From positions 1-13,500 of the forward strand of contig CANFYD010000042.1 in assembly GCA_947450745.1 (NCBI GenBank): a stretch of 13,500 nucleotides of DNA, written 5' to 3'. Under the pieces are notes generated by a model. The model was not told the origin of the DNA. It worked only from the letters and a program-made list of their open reading frames with translations, and ran no database searches. A program made the translations under genes and the position numbers. Each line of letters opens with the position of its first letter. Within the stretch, counting starts at the first letter, position 1. The stretch comes from Burkholderiales bacterium. GTDB taxonomy: Bacteria > Pseudomonadota > Gammaproteobacteria > Burkholderiales > Burkholderiaceae_C. Positions 6,830-13,158 of the stretch are shown here, in pieces.

Positions 6830-7587
6830 CACGCCCACAGTTCGAGCGCTTCGCCCCGTGGTTGCTGTTGGCCGCCATTCTGCTGCTCTGGCAGGGCATT
6901 TGCAGCGTCTTCCAGGTGTCGGACTTCATCTTTCCCAGCCCCTGGCGCATCGGTCAGGCGATGGCGGAGTTTCACCAAGAAATTCTGGGCCATGCCTGGC
7001 GCACTTTCTGGGTCACGATGCTGGGCTTTGGCCTGGCCATCATCGTCGGCGTGTTGCTGGGCTTTTTGATGGGCAGCTCGCAGCTCGCTTACAAGGCGAT
7101 GTACCCGCTGATGACCGGCTTCAACGCGCTGCCCAAAGCGGCCTTCGTGCCGATTCTGGTGGTCTGGTTCGGCATCGGCGCGGGGCCGGCGGTGCTGACC
7201 GCCTTTTTGATCAGCTTTTTCCCCATCATGGTGAACATCGCCACCGGCTTGGCCACGCTGGAGCCCGAGCTGGAAGACGTGTTGCGTGTGCTCGGCGCGC
7301 GCCGCTGGGACGTGCTGATGAAGGTCGGTCTGCCTCGCTCGATGCCCTACTTTTTCGCTGCGCTGAAGGTCTCCATCACGCTGGCCTTCGTAGGCACCAC
7401 TGTGTCGGAGATGACCGCCGCCAACGAAGGCATCGGCTATTTGCTGATTTCGGCCGGTGCCTCGATGCAAATGGGCCTGGCATTCGCCGGGCTGGTCGTG
7501 GTCGGCGCGATGGCCATGCTGATGTATGAGCTGTTTGCCGTGGCCGAACGGCGCCTGACCGGTTGGGCGCACCGCAGCGAACATTGA
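6826..7587 (+). CDS. ABC importer permease, SsuC/TauC-like
   Basis: This 253-residue inner-membrane protein forms the transport channel of the importer. Hydrophobic segments are visible at about 10-30, 58-85, 103-135, 178-195 and 213-240, fitting the BPD_transp_1 fold. The cytoplasmic EAA-type coupling loop is clear at 147-170 (EPELEDVLRVLGARRWDVLMK, then VGLP), which docks on the ATPase. The stretch NALPKAAFVPILVVWFGIG is characteristic of SsuC/TauC/NrtB-type permeases. The start ATG overlaps the ATPase stop as ATGA, and AAGG at 6815-6818 is a fair Shine-Dalgarno site 7 bases away. The three overlapping genes are therefore made as one unit. The gene is followed by a 59-base gap and a porin gene. 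Confidence 0.9.
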   Translation: MTRPQFERFAPWLLLAAILLLWQGICSVFQVSDFIFPSPWRIGQAMAEFHQEILGHAWRTFWVTMLGFGLAIIVGVLLGFLMGSSQLAYKAMYPLMTGFNALPKAAFVPILVVWFGIGAGPAVLTAFLISFFPIMVNIATGLATLEPELEDVLRVLGARRWDVLMKVGLPRSMPYFFAALKVSITLAFVGTTVSEMTAANEGIGYLLISAGASMQMGLAFAGLVVVGAMAMLMYELFAVAERRLTGWAHRSEH

Positions 7588-7633
7588 ATATCACTGACCG
7601 ACTCTGTAGCGCAATTGATTTTTAAACCGTAAC

Positions 7634-7638
7634 AAGGA
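7634..7638 (+). promoter_or_regulatory. Shine-Dalgarno of the porin gene
   Basis: AAGGA lies 8 bases before ATG 7647, a near-ideal spacing. The porin therefore has its own strong translation start, unlike the coupled ABC genes upstream. I found no clear separate promoter in the 59-base gap. Confidence 0.6.
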
Positions 7639-7646
7639 CGTTCCCC

Positions 7647-8621
7647 ATGAAAAAACTTCACCTCCTGGCTTTCGCCGCCCTGCTCTGCGCCGCCGGTGCG
7701 CACGCGCAATCGTCGGTCACGCTGTACGGCTTGATCGACATGAGCGTCGGTGCCAGCAAAGCCCCCGGCGGTGCCACCGTCTACAACGCCAACAGCGGCA
7801 ATATGAGCACCAGCTATATCGGCTTCAGCGGCAGCGAAGACCTGGGCGACGGACTCAGCGCCATCTTCACGCTGGACACCTTTTTGCGCTCCGACGCCGG
7901 TGCGGCCGGCCGCTTCAACGGCGATGCCTTTTGGGCTCGCAATGCCTTTGTCGGCCTGAAAAGCAAGACGCTGGGCCAGCTCACGATGGGCCGCAACACC
8001 ACGCCGCTGTTTGTCTCGACGCTGATCTTCAATGCCTTCGGCGACTCGTTCGGCTACTCGCCCAGCATCCGCCAGTACTACACCAGCAACACCGTCTCGG
8101 GTGACTCCGGCTGGAGCAACTCGGTCATGTACACCACGCCCGGCTTCAGCGGCCTCAGCGCGACCGCGATCGTCGGCGCAGGCGAAGGCACCGGCTCGCG
8201 CAAATCAGGTCTCAGCGCGCTTTATTTTGGTGGTCCGTTCGCCGCCACCGCGGTCTACCAAAAGGTCGGCAAGGACGCCGCCGCAGCCGCTGCTGAAACC
8301 GACACCTGGCAGCTCGGCGCGTCCTATGACTTCGGCATGCTCAAGGCCTTCGGCCAATTCGGCCGGGTCGAGAACCTGACCAGCAAAGTGAACTACGACC
8401 TGGGCTCCATCGGCGCATCGGTGCCGTTGGGCGGTGGCAAGATCCTGGCTCAATACGCCGAGATCAAGCCGTCCGTCGGTGCCAAGCGCAAGACGCTGAG
8501 CGCCGGCTATGACTACCTCTTGTCCAAGCGCACCGACGTCTACGCCGTGGCGATGAGCGACAAGATCACCGGCCTGTCCGAAGGCACCAGCTATTCGGTC
8601 GGCGTGCGCCACCGCTTCTAA
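7647..8621 (+). CDS. Outer-membrane porin, Burkholderiales trimeric type (Gram_neg_porin)
   Basis: This 324-residue protein is an outer-membrane beta-barrel channel. It has a classic signal peptide (MKK, a hydrophobic core, cleavage after AHA at 18-20). The mature N-terminus SSVTLYGLIDMSVG is the hallmark first strand of Burkholderiales general porins. Further family landmarks are YIGFSGSEDLGDGLSAIFTLD, FWARNAFVGLKS, LGQLTMGRNTTPL and the C-terminal strand ending SVGVRHRF. The terminal phenylalanine is the signal recognised by the BAM assembly machinery. It is slightly shorter than many relatives (about 340-380), mainly through short loops. It lies on the same strand 59 bases after the permease and before a strong terminator, so it probably belongs to the uptake operon and admits the same solute. 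That substrate link is inference from position. Confidence 0.92.
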   Translation: MKKLHLLAFAALLCAAGAHAQSSVTLYGLIDMSVGASKAPGGATVYNANSGNMSTSYIGFSGSEDLGDGLSAIFTLDTFLRSDAGAAGRFNGDAFWARNAFVGLKSKTLGQLTMGRNTTPLFVSTLIFNAFGDSFGYSPSIRQYYTSNTVSGDSGWSNSVMYTTPGFSGLSATAIVGAGEGTGSRKSGLSALYFGGPFAATAVYQKVGKDAAAAAAETDTWQLGASYDFGMLKAFGQFGRVENLTSKVNYDLGSIGASVPLGGGKILAQYAEIKPSVGAKRKTLSAGYDYLLSKRTDVYAVAMSDKITGLSEGTSYSVGVRHRF

Positions 8622-8637
8622 GCTCCGCAGCGATTTG

Positions 8638-8667
8638 AAAGGGCTCGGCTTCGGCCGGGCCTTTTTT
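8638..8667 (+). terminator. Strong intrinsic terminator with UUCG loop
   Basis: AAAGG(G)CTCGGC at 8638-8649 pairs with GCCGGGCCTTT (with one bulged G and one G-T pair) around a TTCG loop closed by C-G, the very stable UUCG tetraloop. Six T residues follow (8662-8667). It lies 17 bases after the porin stop and closes the importer-porin unit. Confidence 0.88.
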
Positions 8668-8686
8668 CGTTGCAGGCTGGGAAAAT

Positions 8687-8709
8687 GAGGGCATCGCAGC
8701 ATTGCCCTC
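8687..8709. repeat. Inverted repeat just upstream of alkB
   Basis: GAGGGCA (8687-8693) and TGCCCTC (8703-8709) form a perfect 7-bp inverted repeat around 9 bases. It ends 8 bases before the alkB start codon, where a Shine-Dalgarno site would normally be. It could be an mRNA hairpin affecting translation, an operator half-site pair, or chance. Confidence 0.4.
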
Positions 8710-8717
8710 CTTCAGCC

Positions 8718-9356
8718 ATGAACCAAGATCTGTTCGACGACCCTGCGCATTGGGAGATCGCCCCTGGTGTGACGCTGCTGCGCGGCTTTGCACTGGCCGC
8801 TGAAGCAGCCTTGCTGGACGCCGTGGCCGCAGTCACAGCAAGCGCGCCACTGCGCCATATGTTCACGCCCGGCGGCCTGAAAATGGCGGTGGCCTTGACC
8901 AACTGCGGCCCGCTCGGCTGGGTCTCGGATGCCGCCGGTTACCGCTACCAAGCCAGCGACCCCGTCAGCGGCCAGCCCTGGCCCGCCCTGCCCGCCGCCT
9001 TCGCTCAACTGGCCACGCAAGCCGCCGCCGCTGCCGGTTTTGGCAACTTCGAGCCGGATGCCTGCCTGGTCAACCGCTACCAGGCCGGTACCCGGCTGAG
9101 CCTGCATCAAGACCGCAACGAGCGCGATTTCTCGCAACCGATCGTGTCGGTGTCCTTGGGCCTGCCGGCGGTGTTTTTGCTGGGTGGCTTGCAGCGCAGC
9201 GACAAGACCGCCCGCTTGCCCTTGAGCCACGGTGATGTGCTGGTCTGGGGCGGGCCGTCCCGCTTGCGCTTCCACGGCGTGCTGCCGTTGTCGGCCGGCA
9301 CTCACCCGTTGCTTGGGGACCAGCGCATCAATTTGACGCTGCGGCGGGCTGGCTGA
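8718..9356 (+). CDS. alkB: AlkB, alpha-ketoglutarate-dependent alkylation-repair dioxygenase
   Basis: This Fe(II)/2-oxoglutarate dioxygenase removes methyl groups from 1-methyladenine and 3-methylcytosine in DNA or RNA by oxidation. The 212-residue product matches E. coli AlkB (216) almost residue for residue in its catalytic layout. The Fe ligands are H130, D132 (in LSLHQDRNE) and H186 (RFHGV). The 2-oxoglutarate-binding arginines are R203 and R209 (RINLTLRR). NRYQAGTRLSLHQD is the family signature. ATG 8718 is chosen because MNQDLFDD aligns with the E. coli N-terminus. In-frame starts further up (ATG 8685, TTG 8670) overlap the leader or come directly after the terminator. No good Shine-Dalgarno site precedes 8718, which leaves the start slightly uncertain. 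It sits alone after the porin terminator, with no ada, alkA or other repair gene beside it. Confidence 0.93.
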   Translation: MNQDLFDDPAHWEIAPGVTLLRGFALAAEAALLDAVAAVTASAPLRHMFTPGGLKMAVALTNCGPLGWVSDAAGYRYQASDPVSGQPWPALPAAFAQLATQAAAAAGFGNFEPDACLVNRYQAGTRLSLHQDRNERDFSQPIVSVSLGLPAVFLLGGLQRSDKTARLPLSHGDVLVWGGPSRLRFHGVLPLSAGTHPLLGDQRINLTLRRAG

Positions 9357-9389
9357 AATCAACGTCAATTGATCCGGCGTCGGCACCAC

Positions 9390-9405
9390 GCGGGTCGCGA
9401 CCCGC
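9390..9405. repeat. 16-base perfect palindrome between converging genes
   Basis: GCGGGTCGCGACCCGC is a perfect palindrome followed by CCTACGGGG. It lies in the 70-base gap between the stops of alkB and the thioesterase gene. It resembles the GTAGGGCGGGT-type extragenic repeats I recall from many GC-rich proteobacteria. With no T-run it is not a classical terminator, but it could act as a bidirectional stop or mRNA-end hairpin. Confidence 0.55.
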
Positions 9406-9426
9406 CCTACGGGGCTCAGCGCGCCG

Positions 9427-9864
9427 TCAAACGCCCGCTTTCGGGTAGATCAACAGCTGCGTGCAGCGGAACAGCGCCAGGGTTTTGCCGCTTTCGCGGT
9501 GGGTCACCACCGCGTCCCAGACTTGCGTGGTGCGGCCCAGATGGGCAGCGGTGGCGGTGCATTCGATGACGCCGTCGCGCGCGGTGCCGAGGTGGTTGGA
9601 CTTCAGCTCCAGCGTGGTGAAACCGACCGCGCCGGCAGGCAAATTGGCCATGCAGCCGTAGCCGGCCGAGGTGTCGGCCAGCGTCACCACCGTGCCCGCA
9701 TGCAAATAGCCGTTCGGTGCCATCAGCCAAGGCTGGACCGCCAACTCGATCTTGACCTCGCTCGCTTCGACCTTCAAGACGACAAGGCCCAAGTGTCCCG
9801 GCAAGCCGGCTGCGCCGCGCTGATTCAGCCCGGCAGCGGTGATCTGAGGCTGGGCATCGCTCAT
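9427..9864 (-). CDS. PaaI-family hotdog thioesterase
   Basis: This small cytosolic protein (145 residues) is expected to hydrolyse acyl-CoA thioesters. Residues 51-70 read NGYLHAGTVVTLADTSAGYG, the catalytic helix of the PaaI/4HBT hotdog fold. N51, H55 and D64 occupy the positions used in catalysis and substrate binding. The following strands (GFTTLELKSNHLGTARDG, then IECTATAAHLGRTTQVWDAVV) match the family, and the length is typical. It probably works as a dimer or tetramer. ATG 9864 is chosen over one at 9930 because that extension would overlap the upstream gene and reads as an arginine-rich non-conserved stretch. The start is 4 bases after the stop of the preceding PD-(D/E)XK gene, so the two are probably co-translated. 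The acyl substrate is unknown. No phenylacetate-degradation (paa) gene lies nearby, so it should not be named paaI. Confidence 0.87.
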   Translation of the reverse strand: MSDAQPQITAAGLNQRGAAGLPGHLGLVVLKVEASEVKIELAVQPWLMAPNGYLHAGTVVTLADTSAGYGCMANLPAGAVGFTTLELKSNHLGTARDGVIECTATAAHLGRTTQVWDAVVTHRESGKTLALFRCTQLLIYPKAGV

Positions 9865-9868
9865 CGCG

Positions 9869-10486
9869 TCAGGCCTCGGGAGTCGGCGTCGGCGCAGGCA
9901 GGGCAACGTCAGCCCCCGCAGCGGCCTCAATCACGGCCGCAGCATCCGAAGCCGCAAGTGCAGCGACCGCCGCTGCGCGCGGTGCCGGGTCATTGGCCCG
10001 CTCGGTGCGCGCCACCACTTTTTGCTTGATGTCGTCGGGCGACCAGAACAGCCAGCCCTTGCCCTCGATCAGCTCGCGGATGGCCTCGCTCTGGCCTTGG
10101 TTGACCTTGCCGACTGCCATGCCCAGGCGCACTTGCGTTTGCGCATTCGCCATGCCGGCGGCGATCAAGTCCTGCAGCAGGCGGGCCAGCACGATGGTCC
10201 GGTAGCGCTCGGAGGTGAACAGCTTGTGGCGCCCGGCCGGCACCTCGTGCTCTTCCAGCAAATGCGCCAGCTTGACGCCCGGCGAATCGAGAAAGTCCTT
10301 GACCTCCAGCGCCAGCACTTCGTTGCGTCCGAAGTGAAAGGCCAGCATGTCGATCTCCGGCCGCGGACTGGACTGCTTGCCCACTTGGCGCTTTTCCTCC
10401 AGGGTGACGTTGACCTTGAACGAGCGGCGCACCCAGAAGCCCTCGGCCTCCAGCAGGGTGGACACGGTATTTTCGAATTTTTCCAT
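9869..10486 (-). CDS. Uncharacterised protein with PD-(D/E)XK nuclease-like motif
   Basis: I do not recognise a named gene here. The 205-residue product shows a clean PD-(D/E)XK pattern: an N-terminal helix with acidic residues (E13, E15 in STLLEAEGFWV), PEID with D46, and LEVK with E61 and K63. The strands around them are hydrophobic (IDMLAF, VLALEVKDF). This is the catalytic core of restriction-endonuclease-like nucleases. A basic stretch RHKLFTSERYR (86-96) and a helical segment follow. The last 35 residues are a low-complexity Ala/Pro tail. ATG 10486 is chosen because the conserved-looking MEKFENTVSTLLEAEGF starts there; an ATG at 10549 would add 21 residues of doubtful value. There is no methyltransferase or specificity gene beside it, so a classical restriction system is unlikely. 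It is coupled to a downstream thioesterase gene. Nuclease activity is inferred from the motif only. Confidence 0.8.
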   Translation of the reverse strand: MEKFENTVSTLLEAEGFWVRRSFKVNVTLEEKRQVGKQSSPRPEIDMLAFHFGRNEVLALEVKDFLDSPGVKLAHLLEEHEVPAGRHKLFTSERYRTIVLARLLQDLIAAGMANAQTQVRLGMAVGKVNQGQSEAIRELIEGKGWLFWSPDDIKQKVVARTERANDPAPRAAAVAALAASDAAAVIEAAAGADVALPAPTPTPEA

Positions 10487-10635
10487 CAAAGACTCGGTGA
10501 TTTGGTTTGGAATGCCAGTCAGCCGCGCAAGCCGCATGGCCAACAGCATTCAACCGAACATCATGCCCGAACTGCCAAGCGGCCCGCCGCCCGGGTTGCC
10601 CAGCGGTGCTCGAATGGTCAACCTTGTGCGCGCCA

Positions 10636-10669
10636 GCCCACGCCCTCAGGGCCTTCAGGCAGGGCGGGC
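10636..10669. repeat. Imperfect hairpin across the histidine-kinase stop codon
   Basis: GCCC(AC)GCCCT at 10636-10646 can pair with AGGGCGGGC at 10661-10669, with a two-base bulge. It spans the kinase stop at 10655-10657. There is no T-run, so it is a weak terminator candidate at best. The rest of the 168-base gap down to the PD-(D/E)XK gene holds no recognisable gene or site. Confidence 0.3.
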
Positions 10670-12862
10670 TGAGCGCCGGTAATGGGCCAGAATCACCCGC
10701 ACCAGCTCGTCGGCCACGATGGGTTTGATGACGCGGTCGACCATGCCAGACTGCAGGCACTCGGCGCGGTCTTCAGGCAGCGCGTGGGCAGTCTGCCCGA
10801 CGATGGGCAAGGTGGCATCCAGCAAGTGGAGGCGGCGCGCCGTTTCGTAGCCGTCAATGCCCGGCATCATCACGTCCAGCAAGACCAACTGATAGGGGGC
10901 GCCGCCCTGCTGCTGTTGTTGCTGCTGCTGCTGTTGCAAACGCTCGACCGCCGCGTAGCCATCGGACACCAGCTCCACCTCGGCACCTTCCATCAGCAGC
11001 AGCGTTTCAAGCACGATCTGGTTGACCGGATTGTCCTCGGCCACCAGCAGACGCAAGCCGGCCAGCCGGGCTAGCGGCCGATCTGGTTTGGCAGGGTCGG
11101 CAGCCTCGGCAGCCTCGGCAGGCAGGGCCGGCGCGGGCAGCGCGGGCGCTGCGGGCTCGGCCGGCGTGAGCGGCCAGCGAACGGTGAACACCGAGCATTG
11201 GCCCAATTGGCTGCTGACGGTGATGCGGCCCTCCATCAACTCCACCAGGCGCTTGGTGATGGCCAAGCCCAGGCCGGTGCCGCCAAAGCGCCGCGTGGTC
11301 GATCGGTCGGCTTGCTCGAACGAGCGGAACAGCCGGGAGATCTGCTCGGGCGACAGGCCCAGGCCGGTGTCGCACACCTCGACGCACAGCTCGCCGTCGC
11401 GGGCCTCGATCAGCAAATCGACCTGCCCCTTGTCGGTGAACTTGACGGCATTCGACAGCAGGTTCAGCAGCACCTGCTCGAAGCGCATGGGGTCGATGAC
11501 GACGACCTCGGGCAGCTGCGGATTCAGCGTCAGCCGCAGCGCCAAGCCCTTGGCACGGGCATTGCCCGCCACCAAGTCGACGGCGGCCTGCGCGGCAGTG
11601 CGCAGCGGCATCGGTGCAGGGTCGATCTGCAGCTTGCCCGCTTCGATCTTGGACATGTCGAGCACGTCGTTCAACAAGCCCAGCAACAACTGCCCGGACT
11701 CCAGGATGCGGGCGAAGTTCTGCCGCACCGCGCCTGAGCTGCTCGGATCTCGGAACCCGATCTGGGCAAAGCCCAGCACGCCGTTCAACGGTGTGCGGAT
11801 TTCATGGCTCATATTGGCCAGGAACAGCGACTTGGATTCATTCGCGGCCTCGGCTTGCTCTCTGGCCACCTCCAGCTCGGTCAGCACCCGCACTTGGCGC
11901 AAGCGGGCACGGTATTGGGTCAGCAACAGCAGCACTCCCCCGCCCAGCAAGACCAGCCAGAACAGGCCGTTCACCCACAGCTCGCGGTACCAGAGCGCCA
12001 AGTATTCATCCCGCTCGAGCCCGGCGAGTATGAACACCGGGAAGCTGCCCACCTGCCGGTACATCAGCGAGCGGTAACGCCGGTCGATGGAGCTGTGGGT
12101 GTCGAATTGCGCCACCGCCTTACCGGCGGCCAGCGCCGCCAGCGTTTCCGGGGCGGAGAGGCGTATTGGGGTTTCGTCCTTGTTCATCGCCACATCAGGC
12201 CAGCGCAGCATCACATCGCGCTGTGAATTGAACAAGGTGATCACGCCGTGCGTGCCGATCTTCATCGAGCGCACCAGGGTCATGAACTCCTCCAGATCGA
12301 TGTTCACATAGGCGACGCCAGACGCTGCACCCTGGCCATCGCGCAGTTGCCGAGCCAGCGGCAGCACCCAGCGCTGGGTGATGCGGGACTTCAAGGGCAA
12401 ACCGACGACCATGCCCTGGCTGAGGTTGGCGTCCTTGAAAAACCGCCGCGCCGCCACACTCAGTGGCTTTGCCGTGTCGGCACCGGCACCGTAAATCACC
12501 CAGCCGTCGCGGTCGGCGGCGCGAATATCCGGCGTGCCGGGCTGCCAAAAGCGCAAACCCTTCAGCGTTTCGGTGAACTGAGCCGCCTGTTGCGGGCTCA
12601 AATGCGGCCCCGCGCCGAGGCCAGCGAAAGACTGCGCCGCAGACTGCAGCGCGATGTCGGCCGACTGGAAGCGCGTGAACAAATAGCGCTCCAGGTTCAG
12701 CGTCAGGTTCTGGAGGTTGTCGGCCGCGCCGGCTTGATAACGCTGGTAGCTGGCATAAGTGGACAGGCCGAGGAACAGGCCCGCCAGCACGACGACCAGG
12801 GCTGCCGCCGCGCCCAAGCGGCGGAACGAGCGCCACCAGCTCAAGTGCTCTTCATCCGACAC
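10655..12862 (-). CDS. Membrane-bound hybrid histidine kinase with C-terminal receiver domain
   Basis: This 735-residue sensor kinase is anchored in the inner membrane. TM1 lies at about 17-38 and TM2 at about 297-316. They enclose a periplasmic domain of some 255 residues whose features (GWVIYGAGA, AYVNIDLEEFMTLV) resemble PDC/Cache ligand sensors. The HisKA domain has the H-box ANMSHEIRTPLNG with phosphorylated H353. The ATPase domain has the N-box NLLSNAVKF, G1 DTGLGL and G2 GGTGLGL. An Ala/Pro-rich linker (about 567-597) leads to a receiver domain with acidic E609 and D610, phospho-acceptor D663 (LLDVMMPG) and K713. No HPt domain is present. A run of ten glutamines (643-652) is inserted just before the receiver's third strand. 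GTG 12862 is the start because AAGGAGG lies 5 bases before it; an earlier GTG at 12934 lacks such a site. The gene is divergent from a chemoreceptor gene. The signal and the partner regulator are unknown. Confidence 0.9.
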   Translation of the reverse strand: MSDEEHLSWWRSFRRLGAAAALVVVLAGLFLGLSTYASYQRYQAGAADNLQNLTLNLERYLFTRFQSADIALQSAAQSFAGLGAGPHLSPQQAAQFTETLKGLRFWQPGTPDIRAADRDGWVIYGAGADTAKPLSVAARRFFKDANLSQGMVVGLPLKSRITQRWVLPLARQLRDGQGAASGVAYVNIDLEEFMTLVRSMKIGTHGVITLFNSQRDVMLRWPDVAMNKDETPIRLSAPETLAALAAGKAVAQFDTHSSIDRRYRSLMYRQVGSFPVFILAGLERDEYLALWYRELWVNGLFWLVLLGGGVLLLLTQYRARLRQVRVLTELEVAREQAEAANESKSLFLANMSHEIRTPLNGVLGFAQIGFRDPSSSGAVRQNFARILESGQLLLGLLNDVLDMSKIEAGKLQIDPAPMPLRTAAQAAVDLVAGNARAKGLALRLTLNPQLPEVVVIDPMRFEQVLLNLLSNAVKFTDKGQVDLLIEARDGELCVEVCDTGLGLSPEQISRLFRSFEQADRSTTRRFGGTGLGLAITKRLVELMEGRITVSSQLGQCSVFTVRWPLTPAEPAAPALPAPALPAEAAEAADPAKPDRPLARLAGLRLLVAEDNPVNQIVLETLLLMEGAEVELVSDGYAAVERLQQQQQQQQQQGGAPYQLVLLDVMMPGIDGYETARRLHLLDATLPIVGQTAHALPEDRAECLQSGMVDRVIKPIVADELVRVILAHYRRSARPA
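10907..10936 (-). repeat. Ten-codon CAG/CAA glutamine repeat
   Basis: On the coding (minus) strand ten consecutive CAG and CAA codons encode Gln 643-652 of the kinase receiver domain. The mix of CAG and CAA means it is not a perfect microsatellite, so it should be more stable than the (AGC)8 tract in the ABC ATPase gene. Confidence 0.85.
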
Positions 12863-12867
12863 GCTGG

Positions 12868-12874
12868 CCTCCTT
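12868..12874 (-). promoter_or_regulatory. Shine-Dalgarno deciding the GTG start of the histidine kinase
   Basis: On the minus strand AAGGAGG, the full anti-16S core, ends 5 bases before GTG 12862. It supports this start over the in-frame GTG at 12934 and places the first transmembrane helix about 17 residues from the N-terminus, as is usual. Confidence 0.8.
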
Positions 12875-13051
12875 GAATCCCTGCTGCTGCGACCGACCAC
12901 TTTTATACCAGCGCCCAGCCCCTGTTGATGACACTGCAAGTCAATTCGGCAGGCGGTACGAGAACATTAATTGCGGGGCTTCAAGCGGCCCGCCCGGCGG
13001 ACTTCCCTAACAAAATCGTGACAAAAATCAAAAGAATGAACGAAATTTGGC
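12875..13051. other. Shared upstream region of the kinase and chemoreceptor genes
   Basis: This stretch separates the divergent kinase and chemoreceptor genes and turns AT-richer at 13010-13050. On the minus strand TTGATT followed by TAGGGA at a spacing of about 16 is the only -35/-10-like pair I could find for the kinase, and it is weak. Nothing else recognisable lies here. Confidence 0.3.
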
Positions 13052-13078
13052 TAAAGCCGAGCGCCTGACGTCCGATAG
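13052..13078 (+). promoter_or_regulatory. Sigma-28 (FliA) type flagellar-class promoter of the chemoreceptor gene
   Basis: TAAAGCCG at 13052-13059, 11 bases, then TCCGATAG at 13071-13078 match the sigma-28 consensus TAAAGTTT-N11-GCCGATAA. The TAAA and CCGATA cores are exact at exactly the right spacing. It lies about 80 bases before the start of a methyl-accepting chemotaxis protein gene, a typical FliA target. The transcript would begin near 13085. Confidence 0.82.
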
Positions 13079-13115
13079 ACGAGCCATCACCGTAAAAAAT
13101 GCCCGTCAGCTGCAG

Positions 13116-13133
13116 TGGCTGGCGACCCAGCCA
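13116..13133 (+). repeat. Short hairpin in the chemoreceptor leader
   Basis: TGGCTGG (13116-13122) and CCAGCCA (13127-13133) form a 7-bp stem with a four-base CGAC loop. It lies in the predicted 5' leader, 25 bases before the start codon. It could stabilise or tune translation of the mRNA; this is not shown by the sequence. Confidence 0.4.
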
Positions 13134-13158
13134 TCTATCCCTGAAAAAGAGAACCTCC

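Noticed and set aside
6697..7584. Minus-strand 295-residue open frame opposite the permease gene
   Set aside because: Rich in His, Gln and Gly, with a leucine run that is just the antisense of the AGC repeat. The plus strand encodes a textbook permease.
10022..10682. Plus-strand open frames opposite the PD-(D/E)XK gene
   Set aside because: They are antisense shadows without family motifs, while the minus-strand gene shows an ordered nuclease-like core and tight coupling to the next gene.
9990..10760. Minus-strand 256-residue frame overlapping the kinase end and the PD-(D/E)XK gene
   Set aside because: It is an out-of-frame, Gly/Arg/Ala-rich translation overlapping two supported genes on the same strand.
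11099..11124. Tandem CAGCCTCGG units in the kinase gene
   Set aside because: About two and a half units that simply encode the Ala/Glu-rich interdomain linker, a common low-complexity region.
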